Source: Alentia gelatinosa | Taxonomy: Eukaryota > Annelida > Polychaeta > Phyllodocida > Polynoidae | Assembly (NCBI GenBank): GCA_950022655.1 | Contig: OX465582.1 | Location: 90,363,801-90,427,800, forward strand | Direction of reading: 5' to 3' | DNA: 64,000 nucleotides | In this document: piece by piece, positions 23,800 through 34,394 of the stretch | Layout: each line of letters begins with the position of its first letter | How positions within the stretch are numbered: position 1 is the stretch's first letter | Made by a program: the position numbers and the translations under genes | Notes under the pieces: model-generated | The model's input: only the letters and a program-made list of their open reading frames with translations | What the model was told of the DNA's origin: nothing | Database searches by the model: none

Positions 23800-23885
23800 G
23801 TTGTAATGTGGCGTTTCTACCCACCGATTATGACCACCGATTAAAGCATTTAGCACTGCCGACCGATTATACGGCACTGTTGACT
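23800..23885. mobile_element. GTTTCC-family fragment
   Basis: GGCGTTTCTACCCACCGATT and CACTGCCGACCGATTATACG match the left part of the copy at 806-1178. Confidence 0.5.
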
Positions 23886-23929
23886 GCCTCTCCCTCCACT
23901 GCCATAAAAGGAATACAGCAGGCATGCTT

Positions 23930-24375
23930 TGAACCAGCAGCCAATGATTGCATTCTCAGCAAACCACGACCTTCACCCTGACCTCCTTACATAGTGTTAA
24001 TAGCACCTCGGGACGGTTCTACAGTCTTTAGTTGACCTGAATCTAGTGGGCGAGAATCACACTCTTGTGGGCCAAAACCACACTCTAAATAATACAGTTT
24101 TGGTCAAAGTCGTCGTTCTCAACAAGTTTGATGCGGAGTGATATGAATGAGGCGACAGCCGAGTGAATATCACGTAGCATTCAAACGAGTTGGAGAACAA
24201 CGACTAAACGAGTTGCTTTCTGTATTTATCTCACCCCTGTATACAATAAAAGAATGGACGACACACAGGATATATACCATGGAGAAGGACTACAATTCTC
24301 TCAGGGGCATGGAGAACGAGTTCCTAAGGTTAAGCCTATGGGACAAAAATACCAGGGGTGAGATGAACACACAAT
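23930..24375 (-). mobile_element. family E element
   Basis: Reverse orientation relative to 20.1 kb. It shows the CGACCTTCACCCTGACCTCC segment, hairpin arms with GGTCAAAGTCGTCGTTCTCA, the apex module at 24138-24173, and a terminal unit from TATTTATCTCACCCC to CAGGGGTGAGATG. Confidence 0.75.
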
Positions 24376-24384
24376 ATTAGCATG

Positions 24385-24545
24385 ATTTTGATCTGAGTGG
24401 CCGTATTCTCTGCGTAGTTATCGCGAAGTAAAACTCCGAGCTAGTATTGTGTAGCGTCAACTAGAGAATACCCACCAACAAAATCAAAGCTCATTGAATA
24501 TTGCATAGCGTTAACTAGGAAAATACGGCTTTCTACTCAATAGTG
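24385..24545. mobile_element. family K palindromic element
   Basis: GATCTGAGTGGCCGTATTCT and a matching arm with AGAGAATAC. Related to the cleaner palindrome at 58131-58240. Confidence 0.55.
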
Positions 24546-25245
24546 ATCTGGAGGTTCCAACCGCTTAGTATGGAGACTCCGTATTGGGTGGGTAATAAAG
24601 GCATATATATAATCCCATTGGTTATTAAACACCCCCCTGCACCACCCGAAGAATACATTCCCGATATCCACAGATTACACTCATAGCCATTTTTCAACCA
24701 AGTCCCTGATATTTTTTTTATAAAAGATAAATCGATAATAAACCTAGCCTTTCTGATGCGTTTTTCTTTGCTGTGCTCCACTAAAATTTCTTTGATGAGT
24801 GATAATACAGCTGAGGCTTTCCTTGTCCCGATACGGACATACGGTGACGAGTATCGATCGGGTATTCCCCGTTAGATCGGGGTTCAGTTTGGTGCATTTC
24901 ATTGGAGAACCTTGAAGGCAGTTTGTGGCTTAATCATGCAATTCCGGCCAGCATAGCGACAAGGCACGTTCTGGAAATATACCTACACAACATCGTCCTC
25001 CCAGGCCCCTCCCCCACCTGCCCGGCGCAAACCGAGTCCATACATTATCGACCGTCGTTGGGAGGCTTCCAACTAATTTCCCTGTCCCCCCCCTCTCTCA
25101 GAGGATCACCTCCCCCTATCCTGCCCATCTTATTTAGAGAGGGAGCCCAACAAGAAAATGGAGGCTGGCTGGGGAAAAGAAAGCGAACCTTTTCCGCATG
25201 AAAAATTAAAAAAGAAAATTAAAACGTGTCAAGGTGTAGAGCTCC
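24546..25245. other. no gene seen
   Basis: It includes a 99-codon frame at 24902-25201 without recognisable motifs, and nothing else identifiable. Confidence 0.45.
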
Positions 25246-25249
25246 GACT

Positions 25250-25485
25250 TTGTTTTTGGCAATTTTTATTAGGGAATATTTGTGTTCACAATCACCGAAT
25301 TCGGCTATAGAGCCTATCTTCCATTTGGGCCCTTGCCCCTACTCATCATTCTAATGGCGGGTGTTAAACCGAATGGGCAGTGGGTACCATTTTGTGTAAG
25401 TCTTTGGTGTGACCTGACTGGGGATTGAACCCACAACATCCCATGCTCGAGGCGAACACCCCTACCACTTAGCCACCGAGCTTGG
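25250..25485 (-). mobile_element. tRNA-derived SINE
   Basis: On the minus strand the head carries an A-box-like TGGCTAAGTGG (25465-25475) and a B box GGGTTCAATCC (25422-25432), spaced as in RNA polymerase III internal promoters. The 5' and 3' acceptor arms cannot pair, so this is not a working tRNA gene. Past the head a tRNA-unrelated body continues (ATGGTACCCACTGCCCATTC, GGGCAAGGGCCC) towards an AT-rich end near 25250, the layout of a SINE. The family is not identified. Confidence 0.72.
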
Positions 25486-25769
25486 TATATTGTGTGTTGA
25501 CAATATTTAAATCATTCCATATTAAGTTTTCATATTAGCCCCAAATGTACCCATAAGATGGATTGATATTCAATGGTGATCACTGGACTGGAACATGGCC
25601 TCAGGACCTCCATTTGTCAGTTAGTACTAGATTATGATTGGTCAGTTAGTGAGCCAATGACTGCGCAGTAGGGTCAGGCTTACTGTTTGTATCGACCCCT
25701 CATATCTGTATATAAATGAATGTTTTATATGCGGATAAAGCAATGTATTATATTACTTGTAACGCTCCC

Positions 25770-26580
25770 TCAAGTATATGTTATGAATCATTAGGCTTGG
25801 TAGGCTGTGGGTAATTTTAGGCTAGATTGTAGGATGTGTACCATAAAGCTTGATGGGCCGTGGGAACTTTTTAGGCTTGATATATGCTATGAAATATTCG
25901 GTTTGGGAGGCTGTAGGAAGTTTTTAGGCATGGTAGTGGGTAGTCTTTAGGCTTAGTGTATGCTGTGTAGTATTAGGCTTGGTTGGCTGTGGCTAAGTTT
26001 GTGGCTTGGTGTTTGCTGTAAATCATTAATCTTGCTGAGCTGTGCCTAGATTTTTAGGCTCGATATATGCTGTGAACCATACGGCTAGATGGGCCATGGG
26101 AAGTCTTTAGGCTTGATATATGCTATGAGAAATTCGGCTTGATAGGCTGTAGGAAATGTTTAGGCATGGCAGTGAGTAGTTTTTTAGGCTTAGTGATTGC
26201 TGTAAATTATTAGGCTTGGTTGGCTATGGCTAGTTTTTAGGCTAGATGTATGATGTGAACCATCAGGCTTGAGAGGCAGTGGGAACTTTTCAGGCTAGAT
26301 ATATCCTATGAAATATTCGGTATAGTAGGCTGTAGGAACTTTTTAGACTTGGCTGTGGTTAGTTTTAGGCTAGACGTATGCTGTGAACCATCAGGCTTGA
26401 GAGGCAGTGGGAAGATTTGATATATGCTATGAAATATTCGGTATGGTAGGCTTGGCAGTGGATAGCTATTTAGGCATAGTCTATATTGTGTATTATTAGG
26501 CTTGGTGTAGTGTTTCTGCTCGACATATGCTGTGAATCAGTAGGCCTGGTAAATTGTGTGTAGTTTTTAGGCTATCAGGT
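25770..26580. repeat. degenerate tandem repeat (TTAGGCTTGGT units)
   Basis: Words TTTTTAGGCTTG, ATATGCTATGAAATATTCGG, AGGCTGTAGGAA and TTAGGCATGG recur in order near 25.88, 26.12 and 26.30 kb. This suggests a higher-order unit of about 180-240 bp made of shorter degenerate units. Confidence 0.82.
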
Positions 26581-26817
26581 TTGTATGGACATATTTGTGG
26601 TTGAGACAGTGGGTGGGGAGGCATCGGTCAAATCTTACGCTCAACCACGCGGAACAAACACTACCGTACTCCGTATGAGATGTTGCCAACACGAACACAG
26701 CCGCCGAGCCTACCTTGGCACTGCTCAGGCCCTGTGCATGTGTGGCCTGTCCTTCTCCCTGCCAGCCTTCAACCTTGTCTCTGTCTCCATCCCTCAGCCA
26801 ATGCAAACTGTGAGCTG

Positions 26818-27204
26818 CTCAGTTTGCAATTAAGTGGAATTCACACGGTGAGACCCATTTCTTATCCATAGTATACACATACCCCATTGAAAGTGTATCC
26901 ATGGGCACTCAGTAAACCACGACCCGTTATATAAAACCTGTTAGATATTATAACTGTGGTATACAGATTCAAATCTGTGGCATACGACCTCAAAGCCATG
27001 ATATATGGGATAATAGTCCCTTTGTGCAATAGAGCAAAGACAGAGTTCCTATTGTTATACTCTTTGATGGAAGATTGATAATAAATACAACAAACAATGA
27101 TTTTATATACAGGCGGCTCTGTAAACCACTCGATGTTGACGTCGTAATACACTTGCTATGCGTCAACCTCAGTTTGCAATTAAGTGGAATTCACACGGTG
27201 AGAC
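26818..27204. repeat. 37-bp direct repeats flanking a family D insertion
   Basis: Identical 37-bp copies (starting CTCAGTTTGCAATTAAGTGG, ending CACACGGTGAGAC) lie at 26818-26854 and 27168-27204. They bound a family D copy of 313 bp. The duplicated word includes the end of family B (TTAAGTGGAATTCACACG). Confidence 0.9.
26855..27167 (-). mobile_element. family D element
   Basis: CCATAGTATACACATACCCC, CACTCAGTAAACCACGACCC, GTGGTATACAGATTC and ATACAGGCGGCTCTGTAAAC are in the family order. It ends at the one-armed hairpin sequence GATGTTGACGTCGTAATACA. Confidence 0.72.
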
Positions 27205-27790
27205 TCACGTACCTCGCTGGGCATTTGTTACCTACTATATCTAAAAAACTATGATTCTGGTAGAATCCGTTAGGAGTGTCTCCTGCACATAGAGACAGAG
27301 TGAAACAGACCTATAGGCATGGAGACTGAAGAGCCCTGAGAGTGAGATTCTCGTACAGTACTTGACTGAGTCCTGCTGATCTTTTGGTGTTTCTCTGCAC
27401 AGATGTAATTCTATTCTGATGATTTGATTCTAGTTGTACTGAAAATATAATTTAGAACTGTAGTTTTCCAATCTCCTCTCCTTGAGAGAATGCAATGAGA
27501 TCACAACACCTGTGTCATATGAAATGATTACCACGAGATAATGATGGTTTCCCGTTCACCCGCTAGGGGCACGATGGCAGTTAGGAATCGTTAGCCAAAT
27601 ATAAATTGACGAAGTTGCTAGTGTGAGAGAAATCTTTGCCCAGCTACTCAATCTGAATGGTGGGGTCTCATGCCTCTGAGAGTGAAGATTGATAGGGGTA
27701 ATTGTCACTCATAAATTACCTTCCTGAAGTAAAGAATCTTAAGATTTTGATTTTGATGTTGAAGGACTCTTTTGTGAGACAATTTATCCA
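27205..27790. other. no gene seen
   Basis: Unique-looking sequence. No array, paired ends or convincing frame. Confidence 0.45.
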
Positions 27791-27793
27791 CTT

Positions 27794-28175
27794 AGTCCAA
27801 TGGAAATCTACCGATTCGGGGTTAAACGATTAGTTCCCAAATCGTATAGTTGTTGGTGAACCTGTCGCAGGCAAATTACATAACCTGTCGGCCCTTGTCG
27901 GCCACCCGAATGTAGGTATTTCCAATGTTCCATTGTCACAGATTGGACTCATCTTTTGGCATGCGATTTAGGTACATCAACCAACAATCATCAACAACAA
28001 GAGAGAACATCTCAAGTGGGGGTTCACTTATTATTGGCTAACCCTTGCCTAGCTGTCCTACATCTACAGACATCGACCGACTCCATTAGGATGCCTTGGC
28101 TGAGACAAATTACCATCCGTGTGTCGCCGACAAAGGTACATAAATGTCCCAAAATCGGTAGATGGGCATTGGGCT
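27794..28175 (-). mobile_element. family A MITE
   Basis: Ends AGTCCAATGGAAATCTACCG and CGGTAGATGGGCATTGGGCT. The interior carries GATTAGTTCCCAAATCGTAT, CCTAGCTGTCCTACATCTAC and TGTCGCCGACAAAGGTACAT. The minus-strand frame PNAHLPILGHLCTFVGD, common to several copies, is open here. Confidence 0.78.
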
Positions 28176-28224
28176 TTATGCCTAACCTAGCCAATGTGAA
28201 GCCACCAAGCACCAATCACTTTAA

Positions 28225-29550
28225 AAGGCACTTGAGTCCCAGATCGAGTGTTCACCCGACAAAATACCCACGTACCAGATGTTTCTCTCCATATGAATAC
28301 AATCAGCCATTTTTCCTTGAGACTGGGGAAGGCAAAAGGTTGCACCTTGCTATGAGATTTTCGTAACACAGGAGAATCGCCTGAGACTAGGGGAAAGGGT
28401 GTGAAGTACACCCGTCACAAGTACATAAGTCTCTACATCTGAATCCCGCTTTAGACTAGGGGAAAGGTGTGAAGTACACCCATCTCAGGTACATTAGTCT
28501 CTACGTGTGAATCCTGCTTTAGACTAGGGGAAAGGTGTGAAGTACACCTGTCTCAGGTACATTAGTCTCTACGTGTGAATCCTGCTTTAGACTAGGGGAA
28601 AGGTGTGAAGTACACCTGTCTCAGGTACATTAGTCTCTACATGTGAATCCCGCTTTAGACTAGGGGAAAGGTGTGAAGTACACCCGTCTCCGGTACACTA
28701 ATCTCTACATGTGAATCCCGCTTTAGATTAGGGGAAAGGTGTGACGTACACCCATCTCAGGTACATCAGTCTCTATGTGTTAATCCCGCTTTAGACTAGG
28801 GGAAAGGTATGAGGTACACCTGTCTTGGGTACATTAGTCTCTATGTGTGAATCCTGCTTTAGAATAGGGGAAAGGTGTGAAGTATACACGTCTCAGGTAC
28901 ATTAGTGTCTACGTGTGAATCCTGCTTTAGACTAGGGGAAAGGTGTGAAGTACACCTGTCTCAGATATATTAGTTTCTACGTGTGAATCCTGCTTTAGAC
29001 TAAGGGAAAGGTGTGAAGTACACCTGTCTCAGGTACATTAGTCTCTACGTTTGAATCCCGCTTTAGAGTAGGGGAAAGGTGGAAAGTACACCCGTCTCAG
29101 GTACATTAGTCTCTACGTGTGAATCCTGCTTTATTATAGGGGAAAGGTGTGAAGTACACCCATCTCAGGTATATTAGTCTCTACGTGTGAATCCCGCTTT
29201 AGACTAGGGGAAAGGTATGAGGTACACCTGTCTTGGGTACATTAGTCTCTATGTGTGAATCCTGCTTTAGACTAGGGGAAAGGTGTGAAGTACACACGTC
29301 TCAGGTACATTAGTGTCTACGTGTGAATCCTGCTTTAGACTAGGGGAAAGGTGTGAAGTACACCTGTCTCAGGTACATTAGTCTCTACGTGTGTATCCCG
29401 CTTTAGACTAGGGGAAAGGTGTGAAGTACACCCGTCTCAGGTACATTAGTCTCTACGTGTGAATCCTGCTTTAGTATAGGGGAAAGGTGTGAAGTACACC
29501 CGTCTCAGGTATATTAGTCTCTAGTGTGAATCCCGCTTTATAGGTAGCAG
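28225..29550 (+). mobile_element. family C element containing an expanded 68-bp array
   Basis: The left part (GAGTCCCAGATCG, CAGCCATTTTTCC, TTGCTATGAGATTTTCG) and the final CCCGCTTTATA correspond to the single-unit copy at 59738-59972. Between them the last 68 bp of the element is repeated about 17 times. Full element length is therefore about 1.3 kb here against about 235 bp there. Confidence 0.72.
28378..29545. repeat. 68-bp tandem array, about 17 copies
   Basis: GAATCCTGCTTTAGACTAGG recurs at 28509 and 28577 (68 bp). The unit continues GGAAAGGTGTGAAGTACACC, TGTCTCAGGTACATTAGTC, TCTACGTGT. A variant pair (GGTATGAGGTACACCTGTC followed by TACACACGTCTC) occurs twice, near 28.80 and 29.21 kb, showing that multi-unit blocks were duplicated. 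Confidence 0.95.
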
Positions 29551-29554
29551 CACT

Positions 29555-30010
29555 GCAAACTGCAAAGCGAGAGCAAACTGCAAACTCGTGTCCTGTGTGT
29601 TTATAGGGCCGAGAAAATCGATGGATATTATTTATCTGAGGCGGCGGATGTGTGTTTATGACAGGAACCCAGGCCCAGAGGTGATTACCCCCTCTAGCGG
29701 CACAGGAAGTAAGCACTGGCAAAACCAACACTGCGGGCCTTTTTAGTATTTGACGCGAATGTAACACTTGGCAGGCTGCCAAGGACTTGCTCTTGGCAGT
29801 TAGAAGTGGTGCTAACCTGGCGTTGGTGCCAAGTGCGAAGGACGGGTGTATGACGGGTGGTGTAGGGAGGACTGCGATCGTTTACTCGTTAAGATGGTGG
29901 CTTAACGAGGTGATTAACGAGACAATGAGGTTACTCGTTCCCCTCGTCCTGACATCTCCCTCTATACCCATCAGTTCCCTTTCCACACTGTGCTCCCAGC
30001 CTTCAAGTGA
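29555..30010. other. no gene seen
   Basis: It contains a short direct repeat, GCAAACTGCAAA, at about 29570-29600. No recognisable domain in the 103- and 87-codon frames. Confidence 0.45.
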
Positions 30011-30013
30011 AAC

Positions 30014-30305
30014 TATATGTATTATCCATCGTATACGAAGTCCCCGTTGAATATGTATGGGAACTCAGCAAACCACTACCCATCGTTAATCAACCGTCGT
30101 ATACAAAGTACCCATTGAAAATATCTAAGCACTCAGTAAACCATAACCCATTATTTATCATACATCGTATACAAAGTCCCCATTAAAATGTATGGGTTGT
30201 ATTATAGTGGAATACCTGCAGTTTATCATTATGAAATATTTACAGTATATTTTCAATGGTATACAAAGTACCCATTGAGAATGTATGGGGACTCAGTAAA
30301 CCACG
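30014..30305. repeat. 68-bp direct repeats derived from the family D end
   Basis: CATCGTATACGAAGTCCCC-type units start at 30026, 30094 and 30162 (spacing 68 bp). Each runs through ACTCAGTAAACCA. The same sequence begins the family D copy at about 30255. Confidence 0.82.
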
Positions 30306-30640
30306 ATCCAGTATATAAAACCTGTTAGATACCATAACTGTGGTATACGGATTCAAATCTATGGTATACATATCAAAAGCCATGGTATACGGGAAAATAG
30401 TCCCTTTCTGCAATGGAGCAAAGAAATAGTCCTTATTGTCATTCTCTTTGATTAACAATTCCTGGGTTTGATTCATTTGAAAAGATGGATGATAAATGTA
30501 ACAAACGATGGTTTTGTGAACAGGCGGCTCTGTAATCCACTCGAGGTTGATGTCGTAATACACTCGCTAAAGCACATCTATTACTATGCATCTACCACTC
30601 ATGGTTTATGGCTGCCTATCCACAAAGGCATCAAATATTG
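30255..30640 (-). mobile_element. family D element
   Basis: GTATACAAAGTACCCATTG, ACCATAACTGTGGTATACGG, GTATACGGGAAAATAGTCCC, GAACAGGCGGCTCTGTAATC, followed by the complementary arm GGTTTATGGCTGCCTATCC. Confidence 0.72.
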
Positions 30641-30650
30641 TCTATGTATA

Positions 30651-31031
30651 GGTCTGTTTCCACTGACCAACTATTCGCCACTGATCTGCAGTCGGAAACC
30701 ACCAAAAACGCCAAAACGGTGAATGGAAACAGACATACAGAGAAGTGTTCACTGATTAATTGTGCATAGATTATGCAATAAGGCCACCACTGACTGACTT
30801 GGCTAACGACCAACAGAATCAAAGGGGTTTTAAATTGTTGGTGATGGTCAATGGGTTTAGAGGACTATTCCGCCAGTATGGACCTGTCAAATGCATAAGA
30901 AATGTTCAAGGCATTTGCAGCACCCTCACCAATTTTTAGATACCGACATGCAGTTATGGCCATCAACGACTGACTTCTTAGAAGAAGTCAATTAATCCGT
31001 GCCGTTTTCGTCGGCCAGTGGAAAATGGCTT
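30651..31031. mobile_element. GTTTCC-family MITE
   Basis: The left end is GGTCTGTTTCCACTGACC. The right end is CGTCGGCCAGTGGAAAATGG. It contains CAGTCGGAAACCACC, and a stretch rich in family words. The flanks are A/T-rich, but the exact target duplication is unclear. Confidence 0.68.
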
Positions 31032-31035
31032 TATA

Positions 31036-31421
31036 GGTATGTTTATATTGACAATGGAAAACATCACCGATTATTTGTTTCTCTAAAAAAGTCTATCGGT
31101 GGTCCCACCAAATGCACATCTTTATCACATTATCAGTGAAGATGCCTTCTCTGCCTACTATATTTCATCTGATGGAATTTGAGGATGAAACCTTGTCCGT
31201 CACCATTGAAATCAAAACGTTTTGATTCTGTCAGTCCTTGACCAAGTTGGTCGTTGATGCTTTTATTGCATAACCTTTGCAAAAAGAATCAGTGACCAGT
31301 TCAAGTGATGTGCTGTTTCCATTCGCCGATCTGGCTTCAGCATATAAAAAAAGAATCGATCCGTGGTTGCCAATTGCAGAGCGTTGCCAAATAATTGGAC
31401 AATGAAAAATGGTTTTATACT
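31036..31421. mobile_element. GTTTCC-family MITE, adjacent second copy
   Basis: Left end GACAATGGAAAACATCACCG and right end AATTGGACAATGAAAAATGG. The interior resembles 42350-42608, which also directly follows another copy. The pair may thus be one composite unit. Confidence 0.55.
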
Positions 31422-31439
31422 AAGAAAGAAACTAATGAG

Positions 31440-31690
31440 TGTTTAGTCTGTGTCCTCGTTCGCCATCGAGTTTGGAGTGCGTAGTAATATCAACGAGGCG
31501 ATAGCCGAGTGAATTATCTGAAGCTCTCCAAATGAAATGGCGAATAGGGACTCAAAACAAGCACGAAAATATCTATCTGTTTATCACCAGTTGAGAATGA
31601 GTTACCGTACTCGCAAGCCTGTTGAGAACGAGTTACTAATGTTAAGCCTATAGACGTTTATTCTAGGCTAGGATGAATAAAGACACTTGA
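31440..31690. mobile_element. foldback element with apex module and E/J-type end
   Basis: Arms CATCGAGTTTGGAG and CTCCAAATGAAATGG surround the apex module GTAGTAATATCAACGAGGCG to GAGTGAATTATC (31481-31518). The right end GTTAAGCCTATAGACG with GGATGAATAAAG resembles family J/E termini. Confidence 0.6.
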
Positions 31691-31749
31691 CACAAGGCAG
31701 CTTCACAACCAACAACCAAGTAACTGTCTGTTTCTTGTGTATTATCGTA

Positions 31750-31882
31750 AAACCGGATGGGTTTTAATCTTGGCCACCGTATGCCACGACTGGAGTTTGG
31801 CATAGTGACTTCATGAGGCCAACCTGAGTGAAGTCCGGAGACCAAACTCCAGGAGTGGAATGCAGCGGCCAAGATTAAAACG
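31750..31882. mobile_element. family G palindromic element
   Basis: GTTTTAATCTTGGCC at the left is matched perfectly by GGCCAAGATTAAAAC at the right, with further pairing around GACTGGAGTTTGG and CCAAACTCCAGG. One arm is also present near 7.1 kb. Confidence 0.8.
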
Positions 31883-31959
31883 AATCAGGTTTTGATTTGA
31901 TCCTACTCAGTCTCCTCGATTTTGGAATATTATGTGATAACAATTCTGTATACCATTAG

Positions 31960-32046
31960 TGGCATATAAAACTCTATATACCAGTCAGCGTGGGATACGG
32001 AAACTCAATGTTAAGCCTATGGGGTTTTATATTAGGAGTAGGATAA
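31960..32046. mobile_element. family J right-end fragment
   Basis: CAATGTTAAGCCTATGGGG followed by TTAGGAGTAGGATAAA, as at 33.66 kb and 55.00 kb. Confidence 0.55.
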
Positions 32047-32400
32047 AGGTCTGTTCCCATTGGCTGACGAAAACGGCACCGATTATTTCGTCCACACGTC
32101 TGTTGTTGGTGACCACTGACTGCACATCAGAAAAAACGACAATCGATGAAGGTGCAGAGTATGGCCCTTTTCCATTGGCCATTTATCCGGCACTGATCTC
32201 CAGTCGGAAACCACTGACCGATTTTTGGTGAAAACCTACTAAAAATCGGTTAATTGAAACGAGAAAGCGTGTAAAACAGCCATCAATTATCCAATGGTTT
32301 ATGGCGTCGGTATATTCAAACAATTAGTCGGTGGTTCCCGACTGCACAATTTTTTTTTTTTTCAATTGATGGTGAATAATCGGTCAATGGCAGATGGCCT
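32047..32400. mobile_element. GTTTCC-family MITE with TAA duplication
   Basis: Ends AGGTCTGTTCCCATTGGC and GTCAATGGCAGATGGCCT, flanked by TAA at 32044-32046 and 32401-32403. A 3-bp TWA duplication with GG-starting ends fits PIF/Harbinger elements (established). The assignment is inferred from one clean copy. Confidence 0.7.
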
Positions 32401-32404
32401 TAAC

Positions 32405-32785
32405 CTATGCTGCGTACCTGACTTTGTTACGGTCTCATGACGTAAGGATTTCTCATTTGAAGAGGATAGCTATTTCTCGTTCACTGGTAGCATTGCATAG
32501 TGCAATTACGAATATGAAATAGTACCATCAAGACAATTCTGACAATTCCACATACTACTAACAGAAGCTGACGATTCTGAGCGGAAACACGTGCTCCTTC
32601 AAACTATTAGTCTGATCTTTCAGCACAAGAAGAGACACCGATCATACGAATAAGAGTACCGTGGATCATCCTTGACTTTGTCTAGATTTCGGGAGTTTGA
32701 AACCTATTTTCAAGAACAGCTTGTATGAATTAGTTGATATCTTTAAAATCCCTGTCATTCACCAACATCTCGTTGACCAACATGC
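32405..32785. other. no gene seen
   Basis: Unique-looking sequence without recognisable features. Confidence 0.45.
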
Positions 32786-32789
32786 AGCT

Positions 32790-33230
32790 AAAGTGGGATT
32801 CACACGATGGGACAAATGAACCTGAGACTAGTGTACTTCACACCTTTGCACCAGTCGGCTACTATTTCCAGCTGGGTACAAAGTTTCGCAGATTGGGGTA
32901 TTCTGCAGTCTCAGGGTAACATGGTGGATTGAATGCACAAGGGAAGACTTGACAGGTACATAGTCTAAACGGTGTAAACGTGTGAAATACATTTGTCTCA
33001 CCAATATGTCCCTCTAAATTTTAAACCTGTTTAAAGTCAAAATCTCATGAGATTCTGTTCCTTGTTAGGGGTGATTGTCGCCGATAATTGCAAGGGAAAA
33101 AAGTTGTCTCAGCAAAATGGAACCATGTCATTCACACGAGGGGATTGTGTTCCAGTACCGCATTTCAACAGGATTTGTCTCAGACAAACGGCCTGTGAGG
33201 TAAGTGAATCCTATCGTGTGAATCCCACTT
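32790..33230. mobile_element. family B MITE
   Basis: Left end AAGTGGGATTCACACGATGG, right end CGTGTGAATCCCACTT (inverted). Interior words are ACCTGAGACTAGTGTACTTC, AATCTCATGAGATTCTGTTC and AGGATTTGTCTCAGAC. Closely similar to 51975-52517, which has extra internal sequence. Confidence 0.82.
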
Positions 33231-33239
33231 AAGGACATC

Positions 33240-33420
33240 GGCCCTGAGTATATAGCCTATTCAGGACTTAGGAGAAACCAAACGAGAGTTAGTCGAGTTG
33301 TTGTTTATCGCACGACGGCAAGGTCGCGTATTACTGTGCGAGGCAAAGCCGAGTGCAGTGAGGAGCAGACATTGCCAGAGTGTGATAAACAAGACTCGAC
33401 TAACTCGGGTTTGGTTTAGA
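33240..33420. repeat. palindromic segment outside family J, with apex-like module
   Basis: AGTTAGTCGAGTTGTTGTTTATC is echoed in reverse by GATAAACAAGACTCGACTAA, with GTGCGAGGCAAAGCCGAGTG between them (about 33337-33356). Confidence 0.7.
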
Positions 33421-33694
33421 ATTTATCCTACCCTGTCTATATTACTCCAGAATACTAAGAAATAGTATAAAACTCACCGAGATCCAGTGAAAATTGTGTA
33501 ACACTCCATATTGTGTGCTTGTTGATACGCTTGATATCGCTATTGTCTTGCTCGCTCATTGGTTATTTTTCACATGACATCATATCAAAATGTATCCCAC
33601 TAGAGCTATAAGTTTCATTTTTCTGCATACTCTCCCGAATATAGTCGGCCAATGTTAAGCCTATCGAGTTTCTTTTATTAGGGGTAGGATAAAA
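33421..33694. mobile_element. family J MITE
   Basis: Ends ATTTATCCTACCC and GGGGTAGGATAAA. The right subterminal part AATGTTAAGCCTATCGAG matches the other copies. Confidence 0.72.
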
Positions 33695-33948
33695 TGGTGG
33701 TAATGTATCAACAAAGTATTTCATTTATAGATTGTTTATTGATTCATCAATTTCAATGAATGTCAGTGCAGCCATAGTACTGTCATTGTAAGGTCCATTA
33801 ATTGATGTAGTAGTAAGCATATATCACTAATTCTGTGTCTGCAAGTGATATATCCATGTCGGATAGATGCATATCAAAGAAAGTTAGAGAAATCCTTCAT
33901 TCTTTGGAAATATTTCACTAATGGGTATTCCTATTTCCTCTTCTAGTG

Positions 33949-34154
33949 AAGTGGAATTCACACGGTGGGATTCATGTATTTCACAGGATTCCAAATCTCA
34001 TTGAATTCTGTTATTTCTAAAGGCCTGGGTAAATGTCGCCAACAATTGCAGGGGGAAAAACATTTCTCAGGGAAATAGAACCCTTCAATTTAGACAGAGA
34101 GATTATGTTTGAGTACAGAATCTCAGTAGGATTTGACTCAAATAACACCCTGTA
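33949..34154. mobile_element. family B MITE lacking its right end
   Basis: AAGTGGAATTCACACGGTGG begins it. The interior reaches CAGAATCTCAGTAGGATTTG and CCCTGT, and then the left end of the next copy follows directly. Confidence 0.7.
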
Positions 34155-34389
34155 AAGTGGAATTCACACGATGGGATTCATGTACTTCACATGGTGCTTG
34201 TCTGAGGCAAATCCTGCTGAGATTCTGTACACGAGCGTAATCTCTTCGTCAAAATTGCAGGGCTCCATTTCCCTGTGACATGTTTTTTCTCCTGTAATTG
34301 TCGGCGACATTTTCCCTTAACAAGGAACAAAATCTCATGAGATTTTGGAGACTGTGAGGTACATGAATCCAACCGTGTGAATTCCACTT
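34155..34389. mobile_element. family B MITE, complete
   Basis: Ends AAGTGGAATTCACACGATGG and ACCGTGTGAATTCCACTT. Subterminal GGATTCATGTACTTCACA, GTCTGAGGCAAATCCTGCTG. At 235 bp this is the shortest complete copy. The subterminal segment is the single-unit counterpart of the 46-bp array at 40.7 kb. Confidence 0.83.
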
Positions 34390-34394
34390 AAGAT

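Noticed and set aside
25410..25485. Functional tRNA gene on the minus strand
   Set aside because: The acceptor arms do not pair, no regular anticodon stem is formed, and a SINE body follows.
27416..27450. Hammerhead ribozyme core (CTGATGA followed by GAAA)
   Set aside because: The bases between the two core words do not form stem II, and no matching stem III cleavage site was found.
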